A stretch of DNA of 64,000 nt from Kingdonia uniflora (lineage: Eukaryota; Streptophyta; Magnoliopsida; Ranunculales; Circaeasteraceae). Made by a program: the position numbers and the translations under genes. A model generated the notes under the pieces. The model did no database searches and was not told where the DNA came from. It saw nothing but the letters and a program-made list of their open reading frames with translations. Positions 21,832 to 33,394 of the stretch are shown here, in pieces. The DNA is taken from contig JACGCM010002659.1 of the NCBI GenBank assembly GCA_014058105.1, forward strand, positions 2,294,001 through 2,358,000, read 5' to 3'. The first letter of the stretch is position 1; every line of letters starts with the position of its first letter.

Positions 21832-23640
21832 CAGTAGTTTTAGTTATACTTTTGGATATTCTTGCTGGTTTATTTCAGTTGCCCAGTGTAATTTCACCCC
21901 TCCTTTAGTAGTCTACTTCTATCGCCATTCTCCAACATAATTCTGTCATTAAGGAGCATAAAACTCGTGACTTTTCCTAAACAATAAAGCTGAATAATAT
22001 GGCTTTATTATAAAAGACAAATGCCTAACGATGTGGCGATTAACGGGAAGAAAGTGATGAGCATCCCATTATAGTACTCAAGAACCCATTTCTATTTAGA
22101 TCATTCAAACAACTAAATTTAACTATTGGGTTCTTCAGCTAAATCATTTTTATGTACTTGTTCAATCGACTTGTGTGTACAACCTAGGTTCTTCATTAAA
22201 CTTATAAACATTGTGAATCGTTGATTCAAGTTGTTGTGAGTTAGTGATGGTAGCCTTTTAATTTGATAGGTAGAAATTTCGTAATTTAGCTTTAAGCTCA
22301 AAATTACCAAATCCCACAGTTTGAACTAGTTTTTTTTAGCAAATTAAAGGGGGAGGGGATCCGTCGAAAGCTTTAATTAGACCTTGGAGAAGTTCACATA
22401 GATTCGTAGTGTAAAGTTCATGAGAGTAATTAGGGATTTACGGTTGTGCTTAGTGTAAAATTATCAAAATTTATACGATGAATCTTGAGACAGAGCTTTT
22501 AAATGTTCTTATAAATTTCAGAATTAAGTGGTTATATTATGCAAATGAAAATTTTCTCTTTTAATCAAGAATCAAAAGGACATCCTTATCTTAAGTCGAA
22601 AAAGATTTAAAAAAGCAGCCGCTATTTTCTTACTACGAGAGTTGTGGACTATATCGTTGTAGTTGATACAAAAGATGCCAAATGTATCCATGAACTTCTG
22701 AACGCACGTGCTGGTTTTGGGGTTTGCCTACTATGATGTCTTCCCTTGTAGAGAATTTTATAGGACTCTGCTGGATAATTGACACCTAACATTCAACACA
22801 ATCGACATCTAACCAATAATTCCAGAATACAATCCTATAAATTCTCCTCTTCGTAAAATTTTGTATTTACCCTTCCTTTCACATACCACCTCTTTCTCTC
22901 TCTCTCTGAGGGAGACAAGTTGTCACCATTTATTCCATGTTACTAGATGGATTATGAATCGATATTTTTTTTCTTCCAAATGTGAAGGTATATATGGATT
23001 GAACAAATGAAAACTAAAGAACCCGACCCATTATCCATACCGGGGAAACACAACTAGCGACATTGGAGATCTATACAATTTCATCGATTGCTAGAGGATT
23101 AAGTAGACAACCTTTTAATCTTCTAAAATAATATGCATTGCTCAACCCTTGCTTAACTATCCATCAATCTAAAGTAATGGCAACACAAGTTATACTTGAA
23201 TTCAACTTTTTTTAACCAATAACTATAAACCTCGACCGGAGGATTACTATAAACCTGGACAAAATTATATGATATAGTTATACATATATCCATCTTCTTT
23301 AGCACCTTACGTTTATTCGCTATTAAAATTATTAAAAATGGGAATGCAAGAGAGGTGGAAGAGGATACAGGTTAGTGGGTGAGAAAGAGAAAAATGAAAT
23401 AGGAAAAAAATATTATTTATGAGAAATTAAGGGTAAAGAAGAAAATTTATAATGAACAAAATTTAAAGGAGTGAATTGAGGGATTTATTAGTTACTGTAA
23501 TAATCTATAATACTTAGCCAATATAAGAGGGCAAATAGGGAGAAGTTGAGAGATTCTATTACGGCTCCAAAAGACCAGATATCATTAGTTATTATTACAT
23601 TGTGGGGGAGTCTCCATATATTTATATTAGAGACTTCTAA
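21832..23640. other. No gene recognised
   Basis: AT-rich DNA with short ORFs only. A (CT)n tract lies at about 22887-22905 and another CT/T run at 23639-23662. No motif is seen on either strand. Confidence 0.5.
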
Positions 23641-25080
23641 TTTTTTTTTTCTCTCTCTCTCCCTAGCCAAACCCTAGAGGGGTTAGTAGTCGATGGTAGC
23701 CCAACCCACTCCACCGGAGGGACCCATCATGTCATGTGGACTATAACACTCCCTCTTAGGGTTATCCTTCGTAAATGAGATGATTGCCTCTGCAGTCTAG
23801 ACTCAATAAACCCAGTGGGAAAAAACTGTGAGTAGAAGATAAAGCTAATATAAACAAATTTTATATCAGTGTTGGACGTGCAATAAGCATGCCTTATTAA
23901 AATCTCGTCTGACAAAACCCTATGGGCACAAACTTGGATCTCAAGAAAAAGAGTACAGAGTGGATATGTCCTATCACTCAGAGTGATGATGGGGAATCTC
24001 CTTCTGGAGAAGATTCTCCCTCTGAAACAAGTAGACTCAGCTTCCGCATGCCAATGCCATGAACCAAATTTAAGAATCTTGACTTCAGTAGTGCCTTGGT
24101 GAGCAAATCTGCTAGATTCTCAGAGGAGGGTATCTGCTGGATATTAACTTCTCTATCTTGCTGGAGCTGATGTGTATGCCATAATTTGAGTAAAATATGC
24201 TTCATTTTATCACCTTTTATGAATTAACCTTTCAACTGAGCAACTCAAGCAGCGTTATCTTCATGAGTATTGTTGAAGTAGAAGAAACATAATGAAAACC
24301 ACAACTAACTTTAATATGATCTGCCATAGAGCATAACCAAACATATTTTCTTTCGGCTTCATGTAGAGCAATGATCTCAGAGTGGTCTAAGGATGTCGCA
24401 ACCATCGTCTATTTGACTGAACGCCAATATATCATTATACCTGTGTAAGTAAAAACATATCATGTTTGTGAATGACTTCTATGTAGGTCTGATAGAAATC
24501 ATGTATCTGCGTAACCAACTAGTTCTTGTTTGCCTGCGACGTTATTCGAAAAGAACAATATCAAATCAATTGTATCATGCAGATAATGAAATATGTGCTT
24601 AACTCCATTCCAATGTCTCAGCGTCGACTGGGAACTATGGCGAGCCAACAATTTCATTACAAAAGAAATGTTAGGTCTGGTCCAACCTGTAAGATATAAC
24701 AAAGCACCAATAGCTCCTAAATACGGTATTTCAAGACTGAGGAGTTCTTCCTCGTCATCTGAATGGCGGAATGGATCAGTCTTGACATCCAAATGTCTAA
24801 TGACCATTGGTGTACTCAACGGGTGAGCATGATCCATATGAAAGCATTTCAATACTCTATTTGTGTATGTCGCCTGGTGTACTAGAATTTTACCACTGAG
24901 ATGCTCAATATGGAGACCAAGATAAAAACTCAGTTTGACCGAGGTCATTCATCTCGAATTTCTTCTTCGGGCATTTGACGACGCGGGTTATCTCCTCAGG
25001 AGTCCCGATAATATTTAAATCATCTACATATACACCTATGATAGCAAATCCGACGGTAGACTTCTTATACTTGCTTATAA
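23640..25080 (-). pseudogene. Copia retrotransposon relic: RT end, RNase H, 3' region
   Basis: On the minus strand: GFAIIGVYVDDL near 25060-25025 (the YVDD catalytic box of Copia RT); a 149-codon frame at 24948-24499 (SFYLGLHIEH..., IPYLGAIGALLYLTGWTRPN..., GVKHIFHYLHDTIDL); a degraded RNase H with SEIIALHEA-type sequence near 24370; and its end IQQIPSSENLADLLTKALLK near 24140. Beyond it, 23640-23980 has a sequence of the 'cttattaaaatctcg' type seen near Copia 3' ends, similar to 30690-30860. Frameshifts and stops throughout. Protease, integrase and the first half of RT are missing. Confidence 0.8.
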
Positions 25081-25084
25081 TAAC

Positions 25085-26195
25085 ACATTTAAACTCTCAC
25101 TAACACTTAAGGTAAAAAATGACAAATGGATACATATGTGATAACTTTTGGCAGACAAAGTAAAGGTCTAAGTATAATATTTGCTATGAACAAGAGCCAC
25201 AAATACTGGAAAATTCGTTAAATAATCAAAATGGGTGCATAGTACATGTGATAACATTATTATAATATTTTGTAATTGGAATCCTATTTTTGCGGTGTTT
25301 CTCATTATATTGTTTGGGCATGTTGACACACAATATTTCACGGAGAAGATAATTTAAATGTAGGGTAACTGTGAAATCAGCTTACGGAATATTGCGTCGT
25401 GAATCGCCTCACCCTGTTGCCATTGGGGAAATAAGCAGAGATTGTGGCGGTGCCAGTTTCAGGGAAAATGACTAACGATAGAGGTGGAAGCCGTGAGTGA
25501 TCTAGCAAACACACTTTTGAAAGGAAAAGAAGAAAAAGAAACGAAGTGTGATGTTGATCAAAACATAATACGAAAATGAGTCTAAACCAGCCAGCCCTCC
25601 TAAGAGAAGGGTCTTGCGAACTCTTCCTACCTCTAGTAATACAAAATCCCAATGACATTTGGCCGATTCACCGCAATATTATGTTATTTTGCTATTGTTC
25701 ATTAAGATGTTTGTGTCCCCTTTTTCTTCAGAAAAATGTATGGTACATCGCAACCAAAAATAATATCAGAAGATCCATCTTTATAAACTAGTGCATTAAG
25801 AGGAAGAAACCACCAAACTATATATTAATGGCAAAGTTCATGAAAAAGCCACAAAACATTCAAAATTTTCAATGCGGGATTCGAAGTCAAAACATTCAAG
25901 TAGTAATGATGGAAAACCGAAGTTTCACAATTTCCATCTCTACGAAAGTAAAATGGTTGTCAAAAGTGAAGTGAGGAACCTTGACAAAGAAGAAAATTTC
26001 AATGAGTACCATCAAAAAAGCATTTACCTTTTTCCTCCTTGTTCAATTCATGTATGCTAAGAGAACCTTAATCCAATATATCACAAACAAAAAAATGTAT
26101 TTGAATCAAATCTTACACAAAGTCAATTATAAAAGCATGAGTTTACTCATATTACATGTACATGAGACAAAGGCTTGATTATCATTACTACTTAT
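25085..26195. other. No gene recognised
   Basis: AT-rich spacer. The minus frame at 25377-25658 and plus frames at 25576-26178 have no recognisable motif and biased, repetitive composition. Confidence 0.5.
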
Positions 26196-26204
26196 ACTCA
26201 GAAA

Positions 26205-26362
26205 ATAATAACAATGAGCCTTGTGCAAGCAGAGATGAAGCACTATATATTGATTTCAAGAAACCATAACAACGAGTCTTATGCGAGCAGAGATGAGGCA
26301 TCATTGAATTTCTACGAAAATATAAGAACAAGTCTTGTGTGGGCAGGGATGAAGAACTCCGT
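26205..26362 (+). repeat. Three degenerate ~57-bp tandem repeats
   Basis: Units start near 26211, 26269 and 26326. Each contains a variant of 'aacaatgagccttgtgcaag' followed by 'cagagatgaag'. The array lies just downstream (on the minus strand) of the F-box/DUF295 relic. Confidence 0.6.
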
Positions 26363-26899
26363 TGCATAGATCCTGCATTAATAGAGTACATCAGTAAATC
26401 TAGAACAGAAAGAGAAACCTAAAATATTTATCCAATAATTAAAGAAAACTTGAACTCCAACATTGAAACAATTAAATCTTCTCCATTAAAAAAGAGTAAG
26501 GATTTAGGTGTCATTGGGAAAGATTATAATTTAAACGCCACACTATTCTTATCGTTTAAGTACTATTAGTGTTGGTGGGAATACTTTCAATAATGGAATC
26601 AAACTCATTTGAATCGTAATAAACTTGAATAACAGGCTGTACCAGAATTTTCAACTTAAGGATTATTTCATCCATGGATAACAAAGGAATATGAACCAAT
26701 TTCAAGGAAAACCAAATTAAGACGACTTTCTGGAAACCCAAAACTCACTTTTCATTGTTTTTGCATTTGGTTGTGAAAGTCACTAGCAACATATAATTCA
26801 AAGGTGTTAAGTCCAAAGTGTGCAAAAGCATATGGAAAATTTGAACTCAACAATCATCCAGGGGTCTGGATGATGGATTACAGTGTGCAAAAACATATG

Positions 26900-28805
26900 T
26901 AAAACTCCTTAAACAAAACTTGGCCTAATGCAACAGTTAAAACCCATCATAACTAAAAGCAAATGCAAGTGTTCCAAAAGAATCAACTGACCTAAAGTAA
27001 TTGTTTGCATACCTCTCTTTTGAAGTGAAGGTGTCACCCAAAAGCGGTCCCACTCAAAGTATTCAGAATTTTGAATTACAAACTCAAAACTTTGAGCACC
27101 TAAGTCAAAAATGAAATAACGATTACGTTTATCAGAATATGGAATGCGATAGATGCAATTTCCTCTTAGGCTTGGATGAGAGGATGCCATCGGTAAGAAC
27201 GAGCTCTGACAACTTAAGAAAAGTGTCATGTCATCTAAATTATGCAGTATTTCATCTACACTGTTGTTTGGTACGAGTCTGTAAATTCAAAATCCCGGGT
27301 TCACATTCACAACTAACAAGAGGTGCCCACTTGACTCTATCTGATGTCTACGACGATAGTAAAAATCTATTGGGATTCTACCATTCAAGTAAACCAATTG
27401 GATAACCGGTTGATAAGACCCAACAGTTCAAACAAATATGATGTATTCAAAAGAATATGCAGTTAATACTTTACAATTCCAGTAAACAATATCACTATAC
27501 CTCCGATGAATATTCATATTTTGTAAAACAATCCAATGGTTGTCTCCTTCTTTATAAAGTGCAAGGTAGCTAACAAATATAGTATAAATAATAGCTATTA
27601 TAACGAAGCGGACACCGTCTTCAGATATTGGATTCGCAGTTATTTGGGTTGTAGTTATCTATACTATAATTTGAGGTACATTAAGAGTGTGTAGAGATAG
27701 AAGAATGATTTGGCCAACTGTTAAGGGATTTAACAAATAGACACTCTCGTAATTAGTATTATTTGCAATATACTTCCACATCACAAACCAACCAAGACCA
27801 TATCCAACACAAGAATGAGGCCTCAAGTTATGGAAGAGATACACATTTTTATCAACGATGTGGTAAAATATAGATGGAGATCTACAAACCATGATGCCCG
27901 GTGTATGAGATAAATGGCGATGGAGCCTATCTAGATAAACCCATCGCAAATCTCTACAAACGACACCAAATCGGATATAATTCACAAAGCTATTGTTAGA
28001 AAAATTTAAGATTAAGAAACTAATCTTCACCAAAAGAAAACAATTACCGAACCAAGCAAGGAGGCGCGCAAACGCTTCTTGAAGATAGTCGAAGTCTCTC
28101 TAAAGGTGCAAGAGAACTCAACAGCACTATCTCCAGGATTCAACCAAGCTAGACCCGTTCTATCACTATGTGCTTGCACTGCACAAAGTGATCAAGCTTG
28201 TTTCACCTTTCCTCATTGCCCAAAAAACGAAAAGAGAAATTGAGAAAGAAAAAAGAAGTTGTTTTGTTTTTCTCTCTATTTTACTCACCCGGGAGAACTC
28301 TATAAATAAGAGTCTAAAAAACTTTCCAGTTCTAAAACTGCTTAATTAATACATAAGTATTAATAAGTCACACTTACTTCCCATTAATGATATAACCAGT
28401 TACAGACTTAAACAGACATAGAAGTCCAAGAGGTTGTCTGTTCCAGACTCAAGCCCACGCCCTACGACCGTGGCAAGCGTGCTAAGTGCTAAGTGCGCCT
28501 AATAAAAAGCCAAAATGTGCCTAAATGCGCCTCAAACGCCCATTCGCCCACGCGCGCGTGCGCGAGTCGCGCTCGATGCGAAGCATCTCGCTAGAGTGCA
28601 CACACTCCTAGAGTAGACTTTAAATCCAACTAAGCAATAGAGATATAAAAACTAATATAAATTACTTTTTATTTCCAATGTGGGATAAAACATTTTAAAA
28701 TCATATTTTGAAATTAAAACAATTCCAACAGCTATTTCCTTAAACTCTACTTGAAATCACATCTAACAGGTCTGTGGGAAGATTGGACCATCCATTACCA
28801 CTCAT
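26900..28805 (-). pseudogene. F-box/DUF295 gene, split by a solo LTR
   Basis: The first part (28805-28736, minus) reads MSGNGWSNLPTDLLDVISSR: an F-box start (W..LP.DLL..I). After a 737-bp solo LTR it resumes at 27993 with GNSFVNYIRFGVVCRDLRWV and HTPGIMVC, then the DUF295 beta-propeller signatures VYLLNPLTVGQI (near 27715), YKEGDNHWIVL (near 27550) and near the end HPSLRGNCIYRIPY...FDLGAQSFE...RFWVTPSL (27180-27005). Such proteins are usually SCF ubiquitin-ligase substrate adaptors. Besides the LTR there are a TAA just before the insertion (...SRV-stop), another stop near 27659 and at least one frameshift. Confidence 0.8.
27994..28730 (-). mobile_element. Solo LTR (737 bp) inserted in the F-box gene
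   Basis: Plus strand: GCTAT (27989-27993), then TGTTAGA......TCCAACA, then GCTAT (28731-28735): an exact 5-bp TSD with TG...CA ends. In minus orientation it starts TGTTGGAATTG, has a 'cccacattgg' block, a TATA box (ctataaatag near 28305) and 'atcctggagatagtgctg' in U5. Length and blocks resemble the solo LTR at 4882-5614. A strikingly CpG-rich stretch lies at about 28538-28580. No internal sequence remains. Confidence 0.88.
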
Positions 28806-29555
28806 TATTGCTAAAAGACGTAAAAAGTTTTTTTTAAGATAAATTGTATAATATTTATAAATTTCATGACCCGCATGAGATATCTAACAAACTGACAATT
28901 AACGACATTTTCATGATAATTTGCAAAAAAGAGAGAGAATAAAGCAACATTGATATTTAGCTAAAATGCAACTAAAATTTTAATATTTCAACCGGTATAT
29001 CAATGGTGAGTTTTAATTAGACTTCAATCTCCCCTACATCATCCTTTCATCTAAATTTTTTTAATCCGACCACATTAACTAAATCAGGCTCGAACCCAAT
29101 TTTTTTGACAAACCGAGGCAACCTCATTAAGAATCTTGTGCAAATGGAAACTGGGCATGTCTTAAAATATCATCTTGCAACAAAGATGGTTTCAAGAATT
29201 GACTATCACTACAATGCCCACATAATATTTCATAAAATTGAAGGCAAATAAATAAAAGGGTATTGGGATTTCATATTGATTCTTCAAATCTCCTAAAATA
29301 AACCAATCCCAAAGCTCTAAAATCATAAAAGAGAGTGTAACTGAGTGCTAATAAAATATACATTGTCTAACAGTTCTTTGATTAAAAGAAAAAATGCTTG
29401 AAACCCACTTCGATTAACAACACCCACTTTGAGATCAAACCCTAAAAATCGAAGGAAACAATGTTTGATTTGGCGATGAAGATGGGGTTTTGCTTGGTGT
29501 TCTTAATCAGACTTTGGCACTTTTTTAGAATTTAGGGAATTGTTAAAATATTGTG
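28806..29555. other. No gene recognised
   Basis: AT-rich region upstream (minus sense) of the F-box relic. It would contain that gene's former promoter; no specific element can be identified. Confidence 0.45.
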
Positions 29556-30265
29556 ACAGAGCTGACAAATAGATCGGGTTTGGGTTACACGGGTCGGGTC
29601 ATAACAGGTTCACAAGTCAGAAATGTAAACTTAAACCAGACCCACTTAACTAAATGGGTCAAAAATACAAACCCAAACCCGACCTTGATTTAAATAGGCA
29701 ACTCGACCTAACCCTTTTGACCTATTAAAATATTAATTTAGATTTGGTTCGGGTCATGAATTTTAGCCTCAGTTGACACGATTATGTGAGAGTGGGTTAG
29801 TTGAAGCTTTAATTGGTAAGTATTGGTGTTACATGTGTCTCAAATGATGAGTCCAGTAATGGAAGTTGAGATTAAATGCCCATTTTGTGAGAGTGGGTTT
29901 GTTGAAGAAATGGGTAGTAATAATGAAGAGGATGAGATAATGAAATTGAGGTGAGATTTAATCAAATACCATATGTTTATGGGTAGTAATAACACATAAA
30001 CATCTCTTTAGGTTCAGATCTTACTTAAAATGATAGATAATATCAAAAAAATTATAAATTACAATTGGCCCAAATCAAACTTAAACAGGTCACCGGTCAA
30101 CCCAAACCGTTTAAGGTAAACCCTATCCCAACCCATTTATTAAATGGGTTTGACGGGTTCAGGTCAAATGATCTACGACCTATTAAGGCCAAACCCAAAC
30201 TCGCCAGAAATAGGGTTGGGTCTGGTTGGCAGGTTACGGGTCACTTTGCCGGCTTTAATTTTGAG
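29555..30265. mobile_element. Possible MITE with GGGTCGGGTT-type arms around a gene fragment
   Basis: Two arms rich in 'acccaaacccgacc' / 'gggtcgggt' words (29568-29760 and 30064-30255) flank a short middle. The right arm has its own palindrome (aacccatttattaaatgggtt). Such composition is typical of some plant non-autonomous DNA elements. Clean TIR ends and a TSD were not found, so boundaries are approximate. Confidence 0.4.
29815..29955 (+). pseudogene. Zinc-ribbon fragment of a RING-type E3 ligase
   Basis: Reads YWCYMC, then after a 2-base shift MEVEIKCPFCESGFVEEM followed by acidic residues. That is the N-terminal zinc ribbon (zinc_ribbon_9 type, WCYxC...CPxCxxGFxEE) found before RING-H2 domains in plant E3 ligases. 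Nothing else of such a gene is present. A 22-bp part (gagagtgggtttgttgaag) is also found with two changes at about 29786. It lies between the two GGGTCGGGTT-rich arms, as if captured by that element. Confidence 0.5.
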
Positions 30266-30299
30266 ATTTGTGCATCTGTGAATATAACAATATAATAAC

Positions 30300-30890
30300 A
30301 GTTAAAGCATCTCCAGTGGAGGCAGCCCAGCTTAAAAATAAACCCTCTAACAATTTTTTGGGTGCGTCTTTTAGTTCGACGCCTAGATCGTGAGTCGTTT
30401 AGTTTTACAATTTCAGGTTTAATTAAGACTGTTGAGAACAAAAACAATCTAGCTATCCAACCATGCACACACATAAACACAGATATAAAAATAAGATAAG
30501 CTTTCATTAAGGAACTTATTAGGTTACAGAACATACTCTTATAGAAATATATATATATATAATAGTCTCTAAAAGTTCTATAGGGTTAAGAGTTGGTGGG
30601 TCACCCCAAACCCAGTATGTGTGGGACCCAATCGAATGGTTCCTAAGACTCCCTATTTGTGGTGTCCCACATCTAGATGACTTACTTCATTAAAGCCTCT
30701 GCATAGCAAAACCCTGTAGGCAAAAAGTTATGCAACGAAAAAGTATAATCCTATGCCATAGATGGGTGGTGGGTGCGTATAACATTGCCTTATCAAAACC
30801 TCCAGCCAGCAAAACCTCTAAGGAAAAAACTACGCTATCAGGAAAAAGAATACAACACCCATGTGCCCATGTCAGGTGGAGATCTTGTAA
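30300..30890. other. TE-like DNA; Harbinger-type end and Copia 5' region
   Basis: At 30303 'ttaaagcatctccagtgg' resembles the common plant Harbinger/MITE terminus (AGCATCTCCA next to TTA). Then an (AT)n run at 30547-30561, and from about 30690 a region with 'cattaaagcctctgc..gcaaaaccctgtagg' and 'ccttatcaaaacctcc', similar to 23870-23940 and usual near Copia LTR/gag borders. No gene of its own. Confidence 0.4.
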
Positions 30891-31650
30891 ATCGTCATCC
30901 ACTATTTGATGGCAAAGATTATCCATACCGGAAAGTTTGAATGGTTACATTCTTATAATCAATTGAGGAAGATATATAGATTGCCATTGAGGATGGATGG
31001 AAGCACCCTACCGTGATGCAAGGTCCACTAGGTAGTGCTATATATAGAGGTCCCTAAGCCTAGACAATAATGGTCAAAGGAAGAAAAGGACGTTGTGGTT
31101 ATAACTCTAAAGGTCACAATGCTATCTTTAAGGTTAGGAGTCGAAGTGAGTTTCAACATATCTCTGCTTATACCACTTCGAAAGAAGCTTATGATATTCT
31201 AGTTCGAACTCATGAAGGCGATGATACAGTTAAAGAAAGCAAGCTACAAATGCTTACATCGCAATTTGAGAATATTCAAATGAGTAAAAATGAACTCTTT
31301 GATAAATTTTATGCGAGACTAAGTGATATTGCAAACACAAGTGCTACATTAGGAGCAGTTTATTTCGATGTCCAAATTGTTCATAAAGTTCTAAGATCTC
31401 TTCCTAAGAGCTTTAGATTAATACGTAATATTATTAAGGAAGCTCCGAATCTTAAGAAAATGAAACCAGATACATTAGTTGGAAAGTTGTGAACATTTGA
31501 ACTCGAGATAAAAATAGAAAACTCTAAGAAGAATAATAGTGCAGCTTTTAAATCTTCATCTTACTCTTCTTCTTCTAAGGGTACCAAAGAAGTTGATCAC
31601 CCATATATCTTAGATGATGATGAGGGTTCAGATATAGATTGGTAATTTTG
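30890..31650 (+). pseudogene. Copia gag (UBN2-type) relic
   Basis: Starts NRHPLFDGKDYPY-like near 30895 (NRPPLFDG.NY in intact relatives), continues with WIAIEDGWKHPTV near 30980, then the 140-codon frame 31070-31492 with the UBN2 signature KEAYDILVRTHEGDDTVKES, KLQMLTSQFENIQM, FDKFYARLSDIAN and VLRSLPKSFR. A few residues after the TGA the sequence still reads as gag linker (Ser/Lys-rich) up to about 31645, where it abuts LINE sequence. No pol follows. Gag normally forms the retrotransposon particle; this copy is broken. Confidence 0.78.
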
Positions 31651-31654
31651 TTCA

Positions 31655-33030
31655 CAATAGGGAAGATATTGATTATACATTTATCTCCTACTTTGAACAC
31701 CTCTTCACCACGGAAAGAACTCCTCAAACCCCCCTTGATGATTTCATGTTTGATAATCTTCTTCCAAAAAAGTAATTGATGTTCATAACCTCCATAACCT
31801 TAATGCCCCCATTACCATGGAAGAGGTTGAACTTGCCCTCTTTATCATGCAACCTTACAAATCTCCTTGCCCTGATGGTTTTACTCATAATTTTACCAAC
31901 AATCTTGGGACTTCATCAAAGATAATGTACTCTCCATGATTGCTTACATGTTCAACACATCTTATGTCCTCAAATAAATAAACCATACAAATAATACTCT
32001 CATCCCCAAAGTAAACTAACCATCTGAGTTGAGTCATTTTAGACCCATTAGCCTCATGAACACTTCTATGAAAATCATTTCCAAAGTTGTCAATAGACTT
32101 AAACCTCATCTCAAAGATTGCATTAGTCCATTTCATAATGTCTTCACAGAAGAAAAACATATACAAGATAACATTGATATTGTACATGAGATCCTACACT
32201 ATCTTAACATAAAGAAAAAGGAAAAACTGGTTGTATGACTATTAAATTGGATATGGCAAAGTCCTATGATAGAATTGAATGGGATTTTCTCACTAAAATT
32301 CTCCACCACTTTGGTCGGGGTGGCAAGATTCTTCACTGCATCATTAGCACATGTTCTCTTCACCCTGCCTCAAATCCACTAGAAGTTTTAGGCAGGGTGA
32401 CTCCCTTTTACCTTACCTTTTTATCCTTTGCATTGAATTTCTTTCCCAAATTCTCATTAAAGATGAGGCTAACAAAAATAGCCCCCCCTATACGGTATTT
32501 GCAGACAACTCATTCATCTTCACCAAAGCCACTCTCCATGAAGCCCAAAACATCAAAAATAAATATTTCCTTCTTCCTTCCTTCCCGCCAAAAAATGAAA
32601 TACTCACTCGAGGCTCTGAAAAGATATGATCACCACCAAAGATATTATCAAAGAGTTTATTGGTTGAAAGGTAGGCAAGGGGAAGAACATTGACATTTAA
32701 ACAGACAAGTGGCTTCCTTCTATCCCTGATAGAACCATTGCACAACTACAGAGGATCAACCATGAGGTAACTAGGGTCTCGGATCTCATTGACCACGCCA
32801 CTCTTTAATAGGATAGAAATATTATCAACTCTATTTTCTTCCAACCTATTCTCCAAGCCATTCTATAAATCCATATTCCCAAAAGAAATACTTTTAACAA
32901 ACCAAGATGGCTGCCTGAACACAACAATAAATTCACAGTCAAAGGAGTGAACAAATAATTCTCCTCTACCATTACAAACGACCATCCTGCTTGTGTCCCC
33001 TCCATTTTGCCACCCTCATGGTAGACTCAA
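31655..33030 (+). pseudogene. LINE (L1-like) RT relic 3
   Basis: Reads through frames as L1 ORF2: FRPISLMNTSMKIISKVV (32040), a frame switch, then IKLDMAKSYDRIEWDFL (32237), RQGDSLLPYLFILCIEFLSQ (32390), FADN instead of FADD (32508), and KVGKGKNIDI / DKWLPSIPDRTI of the C-terminal domain (32670-32735). Endonuclease and 5' part are missing; stops are frequent. FADN alone would inactivate RT. It sits directly after the Copia gag, so one inserted beside or into the other. Confidence 0.8.
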
Positions 33031-33034
33031 ATTT

Positions 33035-33390
33035 GGTAAGCTAGAATTCCCACTAAAAGTCAAATAACTATTTGAAAACTCTTTAACCAAAGATCCTCCC
33101 TCATCATCATTTTTATTGTAGTCGGTAACATTAAGCAGATCGGGAGGAGCAGAAAGAAAACCATCCAAAGACTTCTCCAATTTTGTTAAGATGTTTGAAT
33201 TTCCCAGACCTTTATACTCAGTGCAATATGTTAAAGTTTCTTGTAAAAGATATGCATACGCAATACAGCCTCGGGGCGGGCTTTATTCATGACATCATCT
33301 TTGAATGTCTTCGTTTGCCTTTTAAAAATATAAACAATTATAACACAATTTTTATTTATATATAAAAATAGAAGTTTGAATAGTTTACAA
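33035..33390. other. No gene recognised
   Basis: Spacer between the LINE relic and the CACTA relic. It may include an intron or the 3' end of the transposase, but no motif supports that. Confidence 0.4.
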
Positions 33391-33394
33391 ATAC

